Shown piece after piece: positions 55,916 to 55,934 of a stretch of 55,934 nt of DNA (the stretch's first letter is position 1; each line of letters opens with the position of its first letter). This stretch comes from Collinsella aerofaciens (GTDB lineage Bacteria > Actinomycetota > Coriobacteriia > Coriobacteriales > Coriobacteriaceae). A program made the translations under genes and the position numbers. The DNA lies in NCBI GenBank assembly GCA_008671135.1, contig RQAP01000009.1:1-55934 (forward strand), written 5' to 3'. The notes under the pieces are model-generated. The model had not been told where the DNA came from. It saw only the letters and a program-made list of their open reading frames with translations, and made no database searches.

Positions 55916-55934
55916 CTTCCCGTCTAGAGAGAGA

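Overview
The window is a GC-rich, densely coded stretch of a bacterial chromosome. The best fit is a gut-associated Coriobacteriia, most likely Collinsella or a close relative. This assignment is inferred from the mix of genes: many PTS sugar systems, Tat and hypAB genes, a DHH-family pyrophosphatase, an archaeal-type topoisomerase I, high GC with frequent GTG/TTG starts, and intergenic DNA full of hairpin repeats. I could not run a search to confirm it. I see no phage, insertion sequence transposase, CRISPR array, rRNA or tRNA.

Layout. Positions 1-12.7 kb hold a GNAT acetyltransferase, purH, a BceRS-like two-component system, a universal stress protein, uppP, the PcrA/UvrD helicase and manA. 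Positions 12-17.9 kb are a beta-glucoside/cellobiose module: a divergent GntR regulator, 6-phospho-beta-glucosidase, Lac-family EIIC, EIIB and EIIA, and a ROK kinase. Positions 18-30.6 kb carry mostly housekeeping genes: pyrophosphatase, nhaA, an aspartate aminotransferase, a STAS protein, tatB-tatC, hypA-hypB, topA, a zinc-ribbon membrane protein and a Tat-type lipoprotein serine hydrolase. Positions 30.8-36.4 kb are a tmk-holB-ricT run, then comF and an AbiEi/Vsr-like protein. Positions 37-44.7 kb hold a solute-binding lipoprotein, hpf, a DegV protein, a dehydrogenase with a His/Cys-rich tail, an isocitrate dehydrogenase and a SurA-like membrane protein.

Positions 44.8-55.4 kb form a coherent amino-sugar catabolic region, best read as N-acetylgalactosamine use. 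It has a mannose-family PTS (EIIA, YajC, EIIB, EIIC, EIID), a NagR/DasR-type GntR regulator, agaS, nagA, a flavodoxin, an aldose epimerase, a tagatose-6-phosphate/fructose-1-phosphate-type kinase and a YhcH-family protein. Near-identical CTGGT-TACT-ACCAG-type operators stand before the PTS genes and before agaS, tying both transcription units to the regulator between them. A 41-codon fragment of a second nagA lies after the kinase. The inferred route is GalNAc uptake as GalNAc-6-P, deacetylation by NagA, deamination/isomerisation by AgaS to tagatose-6-P, then phosphorylation. No aldolase is visible in the window.

The most unusual content is between genes. Two elements at the 3' ends of pcrA and manA share a core of about 75 bp but have unrelated arms, each arm self-complementary. 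Two elements of about 220-230 bp are bounded by inverted 48-bp repeats containing AGTACTCATATTTGC. Several smaller families of hairpin repeats are spread through the gaps. These are the best candidates for something undescribed.
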